Counted from the stretch's first letter, positions 50,408 to 63,433 are shown. The stretch is 64,000 nt of DNA from Paramecium sonneborni (GCA_905182985.1 CAJJDN010000113.1:156326-220325); one strand, 5' to 3'. Program-made: numbers and translations. Notes: generated by a model not told the origin, from the letters alone.

Positions 50408-51721
50408 ATGTAATCATTATTAAATTTTAAATCTATTATTAAAGAGAAATAATATTTGATATTACTTATTATATTTTGGTTAATCTTATCTTATATAAGG
50501 TTTAGGGAAATTAAACCCATCTAAATTTTTATTAATTAATATTCATTTTACAATTTTTTATCATAATACTAGAAACCATTCTAAAATAAAATATGACTAA
50601 CCTTTTTAAGAGTTATTTCTATCATATAATTAGCATATCAGCTGAGTTTAAATCTGAAATAATCAGATGATTTTTGACTATCCTTATCTTTCTTGATTTT
50701 TATTCTACTTTTCTCTCCAGATTATTTTAATTATTTGTAATAAGAAAATCTTCTGTGATTATCTAATTAATAATTCCATTATTATCAAATCTGAAGAAAC
50801 TATAAATAATCTTTTTTTCGATAATGCAGCATTTTTTTTCTTAAATTGGCAATTTACTTAATATTAAAGAAAATTCATGATATGTTAAATATAAAAAAAT
50901 GATACATTATAGATTTACTTGTATTTTTATCATAAAAAAACAATTTGTATTAAGTATTTTTCTAGAAATTTAATTCAAAAAAATATTTCATTAAATTTTA
51001 GAACTTTATAAATATTTAAAAAATAAATTTATTTTTTAACTATTATAGATTTGTATTAATTCTTTATTATAGTTATGCTAAGTATGAATGCTATTATATA
51101 TTATATGTATATTGATATATTTATTATTAAATAATTAGAATGAAACAAATTTATAGAATTTATAATTATAATTATAATTAATATTCAAAAAAGTATAAAA
51201 GTTAAAATAAGTCTCTTATTCTTTTTACTAATTTTTTACAAGATTAAAGGATTTGATTAACATTTGATTTTAAATCTAAAGGTTCTGTTTATTGATTTAT
51301 TCAAACTAGAGTTTCAGTTAAGAATAAATTTAAAAGTTTTGTATTTCTTTTTAATAAAAGGTTGAATGAAATAAGAATAGAATTTAATAAAAGTATTAAT
51401 AAGATATCGAAATAGTAATGAATTTAGATAAATGAAGATGATTTTTAGTAGTTATTAAAATTAGTTAAGAAGATTTAAAAAAAGAAAGATTCTATTATAT
51501 TAAATTAAAGATTGAATTATCTAAATATTTCATGATTGATTTTATTTAGTATATACAGTTATAGAAGAGATGGGTGATATATTTTATGATTAATAAATTA
51601 GAATTAAACAAGGTAGAGAGAGTGATGTTTGTAAAATATAATAAAAGCCCAAAGATTGAATTTTAGCATCAGCGAAAATTTATGAAATTGTTTAATACAT
51701 TAATAAATTAAAGAAATAAAA
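50408..51721. other. Long gene-poor AT-rich stretch
   Basis: About 1.3 kb with many homopolymers and ATTATA-type repeats. A weak plus-strand mini-frame starting near 51572 (M-G-D-I-F-Y-D-Q) could be a ~40-residue protein if a 36-nt intron is assumed, but support is poor. Otherwise nothing seen. Confidence 0.45.
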
Positions 51722-52841
51722 ATGAAAAACTACAAAAAAGTTGGAAATTCAAATACAAAACATATAAATGATGAGATTGGTTATTATAAGGAATGTATAA
51801 GGTTTTTACCTTCTGAAAGAGTGAATGATTATACTACATCTGATGCAATAATTTATGATAGATTAAGAGAGGCAGGATTAAAAAGAAATAAAGCATTATA
51901 ATTTTGTACTGCTCATCATTGTAAGATTGATTCAACATAAAGTAAACATGGACCTCCTGGTTTGAAGATTTTTAAGACAAAAATAGATAAATATAGGTAA
52001 GTGAATGGATGGTAAATGTTAGGAAGATTAAAATATGAAGAGTCAATATAATAAGAATATTGTGATGATACAAGATGGTAAATATAAGTTTAAAATAAAG
52101 AAGAGTCGAAATAATTAGAATAATTAAAATAATTTTACAGTGATCTTGATATAAAATATTCATTTAATGATTTGAGTTTAGATGAAACAATAACTAAATT
52201 ACGATCATTATCATCTGAATAAAACTATAAGAATAGAGTTCCATAACATTAATTTAAGGATTCTAAAAATAATATGATATATTATGAGATGGCAGAATAC
52301 ATTTTATAATTAAAAAAACCACAAAATACATTGATATCTGATTTATGTGCATTTGATGATTCTCTTCCATTAGTAAGATAAGAATATTATGAAATTTAAC
52401 CGAAAAGAATTGAAAAGGCAGCACCATTGTATTCTCCTGAAAATTCTCAAAAAAGATCGAATTTAATAAGAGAGTTGACTAGAGCTTATACTGGACAAGT
52501 CAATATTAAAGAAGCAGAAGAAGGACTAATAAAAGTAAGTGTTTTCATTATTTTTGGCTATTAGATCATCTTATTAAATTGATTATAACTAGAGTTAATA
52601 TGTTTAAGGATTTAAATAAAAGAATACAAATAATGTAGTACTTTCGAGTTTAAATAAAATTGAATAATCAAAAGTTAAGAAATTTAAACAAAGATGTAGT
52701 ATAATGACTGAAAGAATAAGTAATAAATCATAAGAAGAAGAGAAAATTGATAAAACTTAACAATTTAATAATAAATTAAAAGATTTTGTTCAAAAAAGCA
52801 TTAAGAGATTGAATTATTAAGGAAATAAACAATTCTTTTGA
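51722..52841 (+). CDS. Hypothetical hydrophilic protein
   Basis: The first ~265 codons are open from ATG 51722-51724, followed by introns in 52535-52630 that I place only roughly, then a final exon of ~75 codons to TGA 52839-52841. Charged, no TM segment; contains C-T-A-H-H-C and D-L-S-L-D-E-T-I-T-K-L. Ends 24 bp from the convergent EF-hand gene. No family recognised. Confidence 0.6.
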
Positions 52842-52865
52842 ATATATTATTAAATGTAATTGGGA

Positions 52866-53274
52866 TCAACCACCTTTTTTATCCAAATTCTCAAATTTGC
52901 ACCAAGAAGATCCTGTTTCAATTGATTCTAACTAATAAATAAAAATATAAAGTACTTCATCAGATATTTCTTATTCAGTATGTCCACTTCTTAATACGCT
53001 AGTCCAAAAATTTAACCATTCTTCTTCAGATATTGTTCCACTATTATCAGTATCAACTGATTTGAATAACTCTTCAGTATTGAGTTTTGCAAAATTGCTT
53101 TTCCTGTACATGTAAACTTAAAGTGTTACCAATATTTAATTGTTTCTGTTTTTTCTATAGACTTCGAACCATCTACATCGAATTTAGCAAATAATTTAAG
53201 GACTCTTTCTCTCATTTATGGAGATAACTAAATTACTAATTCAATTATACTTCTTTTCCTTGAGTGGCACCCAT
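52866..53274 (-). CDS. EF-hand calcium-binding protein with N-myristoylation signal
   Basis: 119 residues with introns of 23 and 26 nt. Two canonical EF loops: D-V-D-G-S-K-S-I-E-K-T-E and D-T-D-N-S-G-T-I-S-E-E-E, both with intact position 1, 3, 5 and 12 ligands. The N-terminus M-G-A-T-Q fits N-myristoylation, so a small Ca2+ sensor at membranes is likely. The downstream gene on the other strand ends 24 bp away. Confidence 0.9.
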
Positions 53275-54661
53275 TATCTATTTATGATATTTTTATTATT
53301 AATAATACTTAATCTTAATTAAATATTAGAAATTATTCTGTTTTATTAAATAAATTGATTATTAATATATATATTAACTCAATTTTTAGATTTACAATTA
53401 TATTACATTAATCAAATAGGAATCCATTCCATCTCTATGAACATCATTAATAATTAATTAGCAAAAACACTCTTTTTATAGATTAATTATAATTTGATCT
53501 TTTATAAACTCACTATTAATCCAAATAATTTTAAGCATTTCTCTATTTTCTTTTTTAATCCATTTTAACACTTATTTTGGCTATTCAAAATCTAGCAAAT
53601 TATTTATATAGATTCAATAAATATATTTATATATTTATTTGGTAAGGCTATTTTTAAATATTTGTTTTATAAGATTTCATTTTTTATTCTTACATAACAG
53701 AGATAAATTATATGTTTGAATTCAAATCAATAATTTTTATTTGTCAAATTTGCATGAATGTTAAATATATATACATTAATGTAATAAGAATATACTAATA
53801 TTATTTACTTAATGTCATAATTCTATTAATCATATTGCTTTAATTATTTTAAATTCTTCTGATCCCTTTTAATTTCAAAAAATTTTAATTAACACAAAAA
53901 GCTACAAACTACCCATTATACTAAATATGATAATCATTAGTAAAATTTAATTTTCAAAGAAATTTATGAGATTATTAGGTAGTCATCTGTTTGAAGTTTA
54001 TTATAAATTTATTAACATACTATCAGCTAATGAATTAGAAAACAAAATCAATTTTTTTTCAAAACTATAATTAATAATTCATGAATTATTTGAACCTTTT
54101 AAAAATCTACTTTCACTAGATTCATATTCTATATTAAGTATCAATGTTTAATTCTGAATTTCAAATACTTTATTCAAACTATTTTTTTGCCTTAAAATTA
54201 AATTCATTTATTAACTATGGTAGAGAAATAAAGTAAAAGTTATATTATAGAATGATATTTACAATTTTTAAAGTACAAAGAATAATTGTGTAGATATTAT
54301 GATTTAATATTTTAATATAAATAAAATAGGTATACATTTCAATAAAAATTCAAAATTAATAAAATTAGAACAACATAATCTACAATAGTTTTTTTATTGA
54401 TTGAAATTTTTAAATAATAGTTTATTTATGAATTGATAGAATATTAGAATAATAAAAATAATTATTAAACTTTTCATGATTTTATAATTGGAAAAAATAT
54501 AAATAGTTGTTATATGAATTTCTATAAGAATAAAGTAAATTGAAGTTTAATCCAATAATTTAGGAGTTTTAGCATGATTTGAATGTTAAGGAAGTTGATT
54601 GTACAATCTGTAAGTATATTAATAAGAATAATATTTAATTAAAAAATAAAATCTAACGTAT
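53275..54661. other. Long gene-free AT-rich stretch
   Basis: About 1.39 kb, the longest empty stretch in the window, lying between divergent EF-hand and cyclin genes. Dominated by A/T runs and short ATTA repeats on both strands. No coding frame, RNA gene or mobile element recognised. Confidence 0.55.
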
Positions 54662-56147
54662 ATGAGTTAGACAGAATAATAAGAATTAAATTATGATAGC
54701 TAATATCTGGATGTTTTCGGATGCATGCATAACACAAGGATCACATTTTCAGGCAAATTGATTTGTTAGTAATGCGGGATATTTATTAACAATGTAATTT
54801 ATTCGATTAATGAATAAAGTCATCAATACGTGTATACAAAACAATAAAGATGAGATATAATGCTTTTTTTAATCCAATAAACATATTGAATAATGCTTTG
54901 AGTTCTCAATTGATATAGTAACATTAAATAAACCGATAGGCAGTTATTGATTTTATTGAATAAGCATCAGAGAGATTGAATCTAAGTGCAAATACATAAT
55001 TTTTAGCAATAATGTATTTAGATCATTATTTCAATCAATAAGGAATAAATGAAAAACAAATATTTTTATATGCAGCAACTGCTTTAATGTTGGCAGCTAA
55101 AGCGTAAGAAATAGATGAAAAGATTCCTTTTATAAGTAAATTAAAGAGATATTCTTCTATGACATCTCATCCTGAAATAAATAACTATACAACCCAAGAG
55201 TTTAGGAATGCAGAGAAATCTATTATATAATCGCTTGATTGGAAACTACAAAGAGTCACTTTGTTAGATCGAATAGAAACTTTGCTATCCTTTGGGGCTA
55301 TTGATGATGATGATAGTCTTGCTTAATAGCAGCAGGTTTCCTAATAAAAGGAAAACTAAAACTAAGAATAATAATAATAATAGCAACAATAATAAATTCA
55401 TATTAAATTAAGAGATTTAAATGAAACTCAAATATATACTTATGTTAAAGAAATTGAAAATAAATATATAGAAGTTGCTTTCACTGTTCTAAGAGGTATT
55501 CTTTTAATATTGATTTTTTAGATGATTAAATTTACTTCTCAAATGATTAATCTATATTGGCTTTGTCATGTGTAGCGTATTTAAGAAAAAAGGCTGGATT
55601 ATTAAATATTTGGTCTTAGTAATTATAAACTTTAACTGGAGAGACTACTTAAAAAATATCATCAACTGTTTCACAAATATTGACTCTAACTCCAAAAAAT
55701 AAAGTTTAAAGTATTCCTAAACCTTTGATCACTATTTAGTCTAGTTCATATTTATAAAATTTCTAAAACCCTCCTTCTTAAACAAAGACTTCGTAAGCCA
55801 AAAATAGACAACATTTATTTGAGTCTAACAAACAATCAACTGGAGATATTTTATAATCATATAATACTACTACAAAAGCCTAAGTGAAAGTACCTCTATT
55901 TTAATCTCAATCTACCATGTAATTATCAAAGAATGATATAATCAAACCACATCAATAAAGTTAAAGCAAATTTACAAGTAGAAATGCTAATTTTCCAACT
56001 AATACTACTACAACTAATTATTCTTATTTAACTGATAATATTATGCATCCCAATTCCTATATAAAACATGTTGAATTAGATAAAAAATATGAATAAGTTC
56101 ATAAGGTTAGCGAAGCTAAATTTAGAACCAAAATATTCAACCAATGA
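54662..56147 (+). CDS. Cyclin with N-terminal zinc-ribbon-like motif
   Basis: 477 residues with two 26-nt introns. A short N-terminal C-M-H ... C-Q-Q-C motif with K-L-I-C resembles half of a TFIIB-type zinc ribbon. The cyclin box follows: R-Q-A-V-I-D-F-I-E-Q-A-S-E-R-L-N-L, Y-L-D-H-Y-F and A-A-T-A-L-M-L-A-A-K-A-Q-E, then a second helical bundle with L-D-W-K-L-Q-R-V-T. A Gln run (TAA/TAG/CAG/CAA mix) interrupts it near residue 240. The last 200 residues are Ser/Thr/Gln-rich. It looks like a B/L-type cyclin; the partner CDK is not predictable. Confidence 0.82.
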
Positions 56148-56205
56148 ATAAATCTAATACAATTATTACATACTATTTTTTAATTACATAACATTATTCA
56201 TCATT

Positions 56206-57367
56206 TCATTTGTTAAACATTGATCTTATTGCTTCATCAATAAATTTATATATGTAAATGTATTACTCTGAAGTATGAACCATTCCCCATCTCTATTCTC
56301 TTAATCGACGAACTATTCCAAAAATTGAGACTCTGTAGAGTTCTGGATTTTCTTCAAGTTCTTACATAGATTAATCAAATATATATACTTGAATTATCCT
56401 CTCCAATATGTTATTTATATGCGTTTAATAAAATCATCAGATTAGCTAATGCAATTAAGGTACCTGTACGACCTACTCCAGCACTGAAAATAATTGAATT
56501 AAATTACCTGCAATGGAAAACTACTTTTTAATCTGACATGAGTTTTTCATGAATCATATTTAAAAGTTCTCTCATAACATCAAAATCACTGGGGGAAGGA
56601 ACACCTTAATCAGGCCATCCACACCATTAAATTTGAATGACAGTCTTTTCTTCCTAATCTTGAGTAAGTTTCACAACTCTTTTGATGATATTATTTCCAA
56701 GATCATCTTAACTGAGTAAATTAACTTAAATATTTCCACATTGAATAGAATCACCAACATTTTTTGGCCAATATTATTCGCATTATGCCTATATTAATAA
56801 AAAATGAGATTACTCTTTAGTTCTCTCTTAAATTACAAAGCATCATTATCATACTGATATTTTCTTAAATAGTCATTTTCCAAAAATGCCAAAAAGTTTA
56901 ATTTAAAGGTCCTTAAGTGGCAATAATCATTTTCTCCTTACCATTAATAAGCTACAGATTGTATAAAAAGAATGTTGATACATTAATAAAATTAGCATTT
57001 ATATAAGTGTCTTTAAGATTTTCCTCATCATCTCCTTCTTATTTAAGCTTAACAATCGAATGTTTGACTATAGATTAAATTATATATACATGGTATAATG
57101 TTATTATATCTGTTCAATTTCTAGATATCAGGATTAAAATCATGAAGATTTTCATTATGATATTATGTTTCTGTTAATCTACGTTGCAACTACTTAAAAA
57201 CTTAATTATACTCTAAATTCCATTTCCAAATCTCTTTTTAACATTTCTTAATTGAAATATAAGATTGGTATTCCTTTTTCGATTGCTACTAAATCAGGAT
57301 TACCCTTTAACCATTCATAAGAATAATCATTATTAATTTCTTTTCCTTCAACCAAGTAACCTTGCAT
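56206..57367 (-). CDS. Classical protein tyrosine phosphatase
   Basis: 337 residues with six introns (19, 22, 30, 25, 24, 28 nt). The 24-nt one splits the signature so that H-C-S-A-G-V-G-R-T-G forms only after splicing. Also present: N-R-Y-N-N-I-I-P, D-T-Y-I-N-A-N-F-I, A-T-Q-G-P-L and the W-P-D loop in G-W-P-D-Q-G-V-P. All catalytic residues are intact. No receptor or targeting domains. The 19-nt intron is near the lower limit known for Paramecium. ATG is 29 bp from the ATG of the divergent Rap1-like gene. Confidence 0.93.
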
Positions 57368-57396
57368 AATTTTTATTAATTAAATTCAATTGAAAA

Positions 57397-58160
57397 ATGA
57401 GGCCAGGAGAAATTTTTGAATAGTTTATTAGTTAGGCTTAAGATTTTATTCCTTAAAAGAATTAGTCATATACTCTTTAGGAGGATCTTAAAATAATTCT
57501 AGCCCTTAAAGATATCAATATAGTTCAATCTAAAAATTTTAGAGACATTGAAGAGAGTTAAACAATTAAAAGAACTTACAATTCAATAAAGAATAGGTTT
57601 AAAAATAACTTATTAATAGATATATGGATTATTTGTAAAATTTGACTGAAGAAAATATGGCATAAATAGCTTAACATTTACAATCATAAGGATTGGTGGG
57701 ATATATGTTATTTAGTAATACATAACCTAGAAAATTCTTAAAAATAGTTTAATTAGATCCTAAGAATATGGAAAAGGAGAAAAAGAAATTAGAAGATGAA
57801 CTTGATTTGAATAAAATTTAAAAAGTTAAAGTTGAAAACAAAAAATCAAATGATCCTACATTTCCTAGAAATGATTTTGATAAATTTTCAATAGAGGATA
57901 TGGATTAAGTTCTTAGTCTCTTAGCTGATTATAAAGGAGTTCCTAAAGCATATTTAGTTGAAAGATTACATTAATTAAGTGGAAATTTAGAAGACTTAGA
58001 TGGATTTTTAAAAACAAATGATGACACATATTGTTTCTTAGAAGAAGAGGATCATTTATTGAAAGAAGATCATAATAAAGAAAGTCCAGCAATTAGGCTG
58101 TTAATAAGAAAGAAAGGCATTTCAAGAGTTTAGAGAAGATTAAAATACTTAGGGAAATGA
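57397..58160 (+). CDS. Rap1/TERF2IP-like protein: Myb-type domain plus Rap1 C-terminal domain
   Basis: 246 residues with one 23-nt intron. Residues ~20-80 form a Myb/SANT-like fold: Y-T-L-Q-E-D-L-K-I-I-L-A-L, then F-R-D-I-E, then R-T-Y-N-S-I-K-N-R-F. This is the spacing of the Rap1 Myb domain. The C-terminal ~90 residues match the Rap1 C-terminal domain pattern: a helix leading into L-S-G-N-L-E-D-L-D-G-F-L, then E-E-E-D-H-L-L-K-E-D, ending with a basic R-K-K-G-I-S-R-V-Q-R-R-L helix. In animals and fungi Rap1 is a telomere-associated partner of TRF2 or Taz1. The N-terminal BRCT domain is missing. The identification is from pattern recognition, not alignment scores. Confidence 0.65.
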
Positions 58161-58296
58161 TTATTATAAATATTAAGATAAATATTATAATTTAAATTTT
58201 AAATTTATTAATAAGGTGGCATTTTATTTTATATATAATTTTTATTAAATTAAAAACAATTTTTTACCAAGCAATAATATATAAAATAAATTAGGA

Positions 58297-59692
58297 ATGC
58301 AATAAAAGAGAAATAAGGAATAGTTGAGATATGAGTTGTAATAGTAATTATTTCCAAAGATGTAAAAGAAGATAGAATATTCAAAAGTGAAACCAAAAAG
58401 GTATTTATTGAACTTTAATAAAAATAAGGGCAATAAGAATTGAAGATAACAATAATAGAGTTATTAAAGCATCTCTTTAAATTGAACCTATTGAGTTTAA
58501 TTTTTAAACAAAATATAGATTAGGAGAGAGAATAGGATAAGGTGCTCATGGATTAGTGAAATAAGCTATAAAAGAAGATACAGGAGAGATTGTGGCAGTC
58601 AAGATTTCTAGTAGTGGAGATCCTGAATTAGTTAAAACATTTACTGAAGCATACAAAAATACAAGAATGTTAGATCATTAATACATAATTAAAGTTTATG
58701 AATGTTTTATTGATGAATAATCAGAAACTCTATTTTTAGTAATGGAATATTCAAATCTACGTTCATTAGAAGAAGTATTACGCAATTCTAAATTAACGTA
58801 TTTGTATATACGTCAATTAGAGAAGAATAAACCAAGATTTTAATTAGAAACTTTCTGTTTGCATTGTAACATATTCATGAAAGAGGAGTTGCACATAGAG
58901 ATCTCAAACCAGATAATATATTAATTGATTAAAATTCATTAGCTATTAAAATTATAGATTTTGGAGTTAGTAGAAGATTTAAAAAATATAATGGTAGAGA
59001 ATTCATTGATGTGGATATGTGGACAAGAACTGGGAATATATATTATACAGCTCCTGAAATTCTTATTGGAGGTGGTTACAATGAAAAAGTAGATCTTTGG
59101 TCTTTAGGTGTATGCTTATATCGTATATTGTCTGGAAGCTTTCCTTTCTTTAAGGATACTGTCTTAGGAACAACTAAAATGATTTTAAAAGGAAAATTTA
59201 AAATGCATGATAGCATTTCAATATTACCTTGTGATTTCATTAAGAGACTTCTTAATCCTAATCCCTATAAAAGATTATCTGCCAAATGTATTTTTAGAGA
59301 TTCACTTCTTAGTGGCCTTGCAGCATCCTTGGTTGTATCATCAACAAATTGATCCACTCTTTTTAAATCATCAAACTAATTATAGAACTAGTGATGATAT
59401 TAAGGACTTTAATTAAAATGAAAACAAAAATTCTTATTATAGTAGAAATTTACATATGAGAAGTAACACATTGACTAAAAGTCCTATTACTCTACATGAT
59501 CGCCATATTTCACCTAAATCACCACTTGAAATCTTATAAAAGGATATTGATGGTGAAATCTAACAATCGCCTTTAATTAAATTGAAAAAAATTCAAAATT
59601 AAACAAACAAAGAGATCAATATTATAAAAAGAAATAATTAATATGATTAAGGCTTTTTTAGATTTTAGATGATCAATAAAAATGGAAATTGA
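58297..59692 (+). CDS. Active Ser/Thr protein kinase (CAMK-like)
   Basis: 439 residues with introns of 28, 23 and 25 nt. Intact motifs: G-E-R-I-G-Q-G-A-H-G-L-V, V-A-V-K-I, H-R-D-L-K-P-D-N, I-I-D-F-G-V-S, T-A-P-E, D-L-W-S-L-G-V and H-P-W-L. The ~120-residue C-terminal tail is polar with no recognised domain. A start at ATG 58297 gives a Q-rich extension; an internal ATG at 58341 is an alternative. Subfamily uncertain. Confidence 0.88.
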
Positions 59693-59822
59693 TATCATCA
59701 ACAAAATCATTAATGATTTTGTAACACTTCATTAATAATATATATAAATTATTTATCCTTTCCACTTTAATTAAATATTATCTAAACCAAATATTAAATA
59801 TAATTATAAATCAAACTATTAA

Positions 59823-62423
59823 ATGATTTAAAATAAGTAAGAAGGTGCTATGATTAAAGAAATCTTAACTTTTTTACCATAAAGTATTGGAGTTACTTAA
59901 ATTAAGCAATACTTAATTAATAATGTGGAAAATTAGTATATAAGATTTATAAATTTTTTAGATTCTAAGTTTCTTGCAATTATTAGTCTTCATAGAGAAT
60001 TCCAATAAATTAAGCTTATTATTATGAAGAATTTTAGAAAAAAATAAAAAAGTTTCCTTTAGATTAATTTATATGCGATTCTTTATTAGAATCTCTTCAT
60101 CCATTCTATGATAAAGAAGACACTTTTATAGGATTTCCTAATCTAATTCTTTATGAGGATGGAGAATTTAAGGATAGCTAAAAATTAGAAGTAACACCAG
60201 ATATTCTAAATGTTTTAATTTTTTGGGTAAAAATTTAACAAAATTTAGTCAATGACAAATTAGGAAAGTGTATAATTGATGAAAGATTTGAATATATAAA
60301 TTCTTAATGATTTAAGAGATACTAGAATTCTCTCTATCAATATAGATTCAGATTAAGAAGCTTGGTCAAAATATATACTAGAATTAGAAATTTTTAATTG
60401 TTATCATTTTAATCCAAAACATATTGCTTTTGATTTATAAATGAGAGCACTATAATTTACAAAATTTCCTCATGTAGTCATTCTGGATAAGGAATAAAAG
60501 GTTTTTGTAGTTGAAAATACTAACATTGAATAAATCAAAATAATACTATAAAAAAAATCCAATACCAATAATAATGCATAAATTATAGATTAAAAAATAT
60601 TTTAGACTGAATAATCTATAGAACCAACTTTAAAATATTCTAAAGAAGATTATAAATCCTTCAAGGAGAAAATTCAAACAACAGTTATGTAAAATCTTAG
60701 TGCTTTTTTTTAAGAAAAAGATATTATTGAACTAAGATTGATATAGAAAAAAAATTACTTTAAAGATGGATCCAAAAAAGTAATAGATAGAAGTAAAATA
60801 TTGGTAAGTATTGAAACAACTTCTTAAAATTCAATTAATAAACTTGAAAAGGAGATTGAAAATTATTTATCTTAAATATTTGGAGATTAAAATTATTTAA
60901 TTGTTAGAAAAGCCTTAAAAATATAAGAAGCCGAAGAGTAAATTGTTATTAGAGAAATATTAAATGATTTTGTTTCATAATATGAATTATAAATCATTCC
61001 TTATTAATGGGAAGAACATATAATAAATTGGAATCATGAAAAATTATCATTTGTTTGCGATTCAAATTATTAGTAACGAGTGAGATTTGATCGAGAATTA
61101 TCATTAAAAGAATATTAAGAAGTAGTTAATGGATTATCATTAATTATTGATTCATAAGAAGATGATAATTCAAAAAAATATATAACTAATTTGATAGATT
61201 AATTACAATCAATTCAAACTTAAGGAGATAAATTTTTTCCTTTAGATGGATTTTATGATAAGGAAGATAAAGAAATAATAATTTAACATTCTCCTAATTA
61301 AATGCTTGTTTTATTTTGGTTAGTTCCATGTGTATTTATTATAATAAAAATGGAGACTTTTTATAAGAAATTATAGGAATAATATGGCGAAAAATTAAGA
61401 TTTATATATTTGGGAATAGAATATAATAAAGAAGATATTGATTTAATTTATAAATTTAAACCTAATAGTGAATTTTATTATTCAAAAGAGTATCCTAAGC
61501 TAGCAAGAAATAAATATGAAGTAAACTTTTTTCCTTTTTATATTATTATTGATCAAAATGGAATAATTAGATAGAAAGGCTTATTTCATTAATTAGAGAG
61601 TAAAATTGCATTTGAATTCGCAACGCATACTTTTAAGGAATAATTATCTGAGAAATCGATTTAATTTAATTAATTATGGGATTATCTTTTAAATTAATAA
61701 ATAATAACAGGAGAGTTAGGGAATAAGTAATTATAAAAATTTATTAAATTTAGGCAAAAATTTTAATATTAATTAACAGTTCATAGTAATTTAAACGAGT
61801 AACTTGTAGCAAATTGTTTACATACAGTGAGACAAATAAATTTATTTTAGCTTAGAAGTTTTAATTAAGCTCTTTAATTTTATATTCCCATAGATAAATT
61901 TTCTTTTGAACAACGATTAATTTAAGCTATGGATATTCCATACCCTGGAATAAAATGTAATTTATGTGGATTAGGATTAAATAAAAATCATGCTTAATAT
62001 TATAACTATTTCAAAAATGAATTTTACTGTTGTGAATGTGCTGAGAAAAAAGATTAATTCAATATACACTATTAGATAAGAGATAATCTCGTTTTCATTA
62101 ATACACCAATAACTGATATCAATGAATTAAAAGATATAGATGTGTATAGATTTGGAAAAAACATTAAATCACCTGATAAATAAATATCTTCTCATCGCTA
62201 TTCGTGTAATGGATGTCAAAAGTTAAATCCTTTTGGTCAGGATAGATATATAGTTCTAAATGATCAACGAGGTTGTTATAACAATGAAGGCTATAGTGAT
62301 TATTGTATGGACTGCTTTGAGAAGATTAAAAGCAAGGAGCCTGAGTGGAAAAAATCTAAGAAGATTAATGATAATTTTGTATTCCTTAGAATTACAAGCA
62401 ACTTTGGATATAATAATTTTTGA
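59823..62423 (+). CDS. Large protein with two thioredoxin-like folds and two CxxC zinc modules (copy B)
   Basis: 849 residues with introns of 29 nt (acceptor AG|AG, second AG used) and 22 nt (directly after the first F-W, at the same codon as in copy A). The domain order is the same as in copy A: N-terminal helical region, thioredoxin-like fold starting L-I-F-W-S, a helical middle, a second fold starting L-V-L-F-W-L, then C-N-L-C with F-Y-C-C-E-C, D-I-D-V-Y-R-F-G, C-N-G-C and Y-C-M-D-C-F. Neither fold has a C-x-x-C redox motif. The zinc region is the best conserved part between the copies. Function unknown. Confidence 0.8.
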
Positions 62424-62694
62424 TAATTTATGGATTTGTAAGAAGAGTTATAAATATATATATCTGTATTATAATCTGATAGATTCTTTGAAATAGAATA
62501 AATTAATTTATAATAAATTATAAACACAATAATAAATTTCGTATCTTTTAAATTTCTTGAAGTGAGACGATGGTCTAATGCAATAAGGCAAAAATAAAGA
62601 CCAGGTTTATCACATACTTTATTCTATAAATACATATAGAATAAATTGAATTTTAAGCCTAGAAAATTAATTGAGAAATATTTATTAAATTAAT

Positions 62695-63392
62695 ATGGGA
62701 AATGATTAACCAAAGCCTTAGGCACCAAAGCCTACAATAGATGATGCACTTTTTGATATGAAGTTAGCATCAAAACGATTTGCAAATGAGTCAAAGAAAT
62801 GTGAGAAGGAGAAGGATAAATTAATGAATTAGGCAAAGTAAGCCCTATAGAAAAACAACGAGGAAGGTAAAAATAAAAGAAATGTGGTTTAGGTGCAAAA
62901 CTATTTTTAACTTCAGCAATGAATAAACAGAAGGAAGCTGAAAATTTATAAAAGATGTCACATAAGATGGATTATATGTAAGGTCTAATTAAAAACAGTA
63001 CAAATTCAACAAAAACAGTGGAGGCCTTGGCTAAAATAAGTCCTATCTTGCATTAATAAGTATAGAAAGTAGTTTTAAGTAGACTTAAAATATGCCTTTA
63101 GAGTTGGTTTATTAGAACATGAATTAGTTTGAAAGAGCAATGGATGAAATGTAGGTGTAAGGAAATATAATGACAGGAATGTTGAACTAAAATAATAATG
63201 TTGGATAGGATCTTGCTATTGAACAAATGATGGGATAATTGAAATAAGAATTACACAGTGAAGTATATATACTAATGTTAAGTTTAGGTGGCTAATGATT
63301 TAAATGCAAATCCTAATGTTCTTTTCAAAGATTTAAACTAATAGAACCAATAATAAAATGCCCAAGCAATTAGTAATAACTAAATTAAATGA
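62695..63392 (+). CDS. CHMP1/Did2-like ESCRT-III protein
   Basis: 208 residues with introns of 26, 20 and 25 nt. Long amphipathic helices: A-L-F-D-M-K-L-A-S-K-R-F, S-K-K-C-E-K-E-K (basic helix 1 as in CHMP1), A-K-L-F-L-T-S-A-M-N-K-Q-K, and C-terminal acidic helices ending V-A-N-D-L. CHMP1 acts late in ESCRT membrane scission and recruits Vps4 via a C-terminal MIM; here the tail is Q/N-rich and the MIM is weak. M-G-N-D may be N-myristoylated. Converges with the trichocyst gene 41 bp away. Confidence 0.85.
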
Positions 63393-63433
63393 TTTTATGA
63401 AGATTTGTATATTGAATATATTGGACTTCATAA

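Noticed and set aside
49620..50417. Two long minus-strand reading frames rich in Ile/Leu opposite the Gln/Glu-rich protein
   Set aside because: They are the reverse complement of TAA/TAG/GAA-rich Gln/Glu coding sequence and contain no domain; the plus-strand model has a signal peptide, introns and a stop in frame.
62560..62640. tRNA-like stretch before the CHMP1 gene
   Set aside because: No acceptor stem pairing and no proper T-arm consensus when folded by eye.
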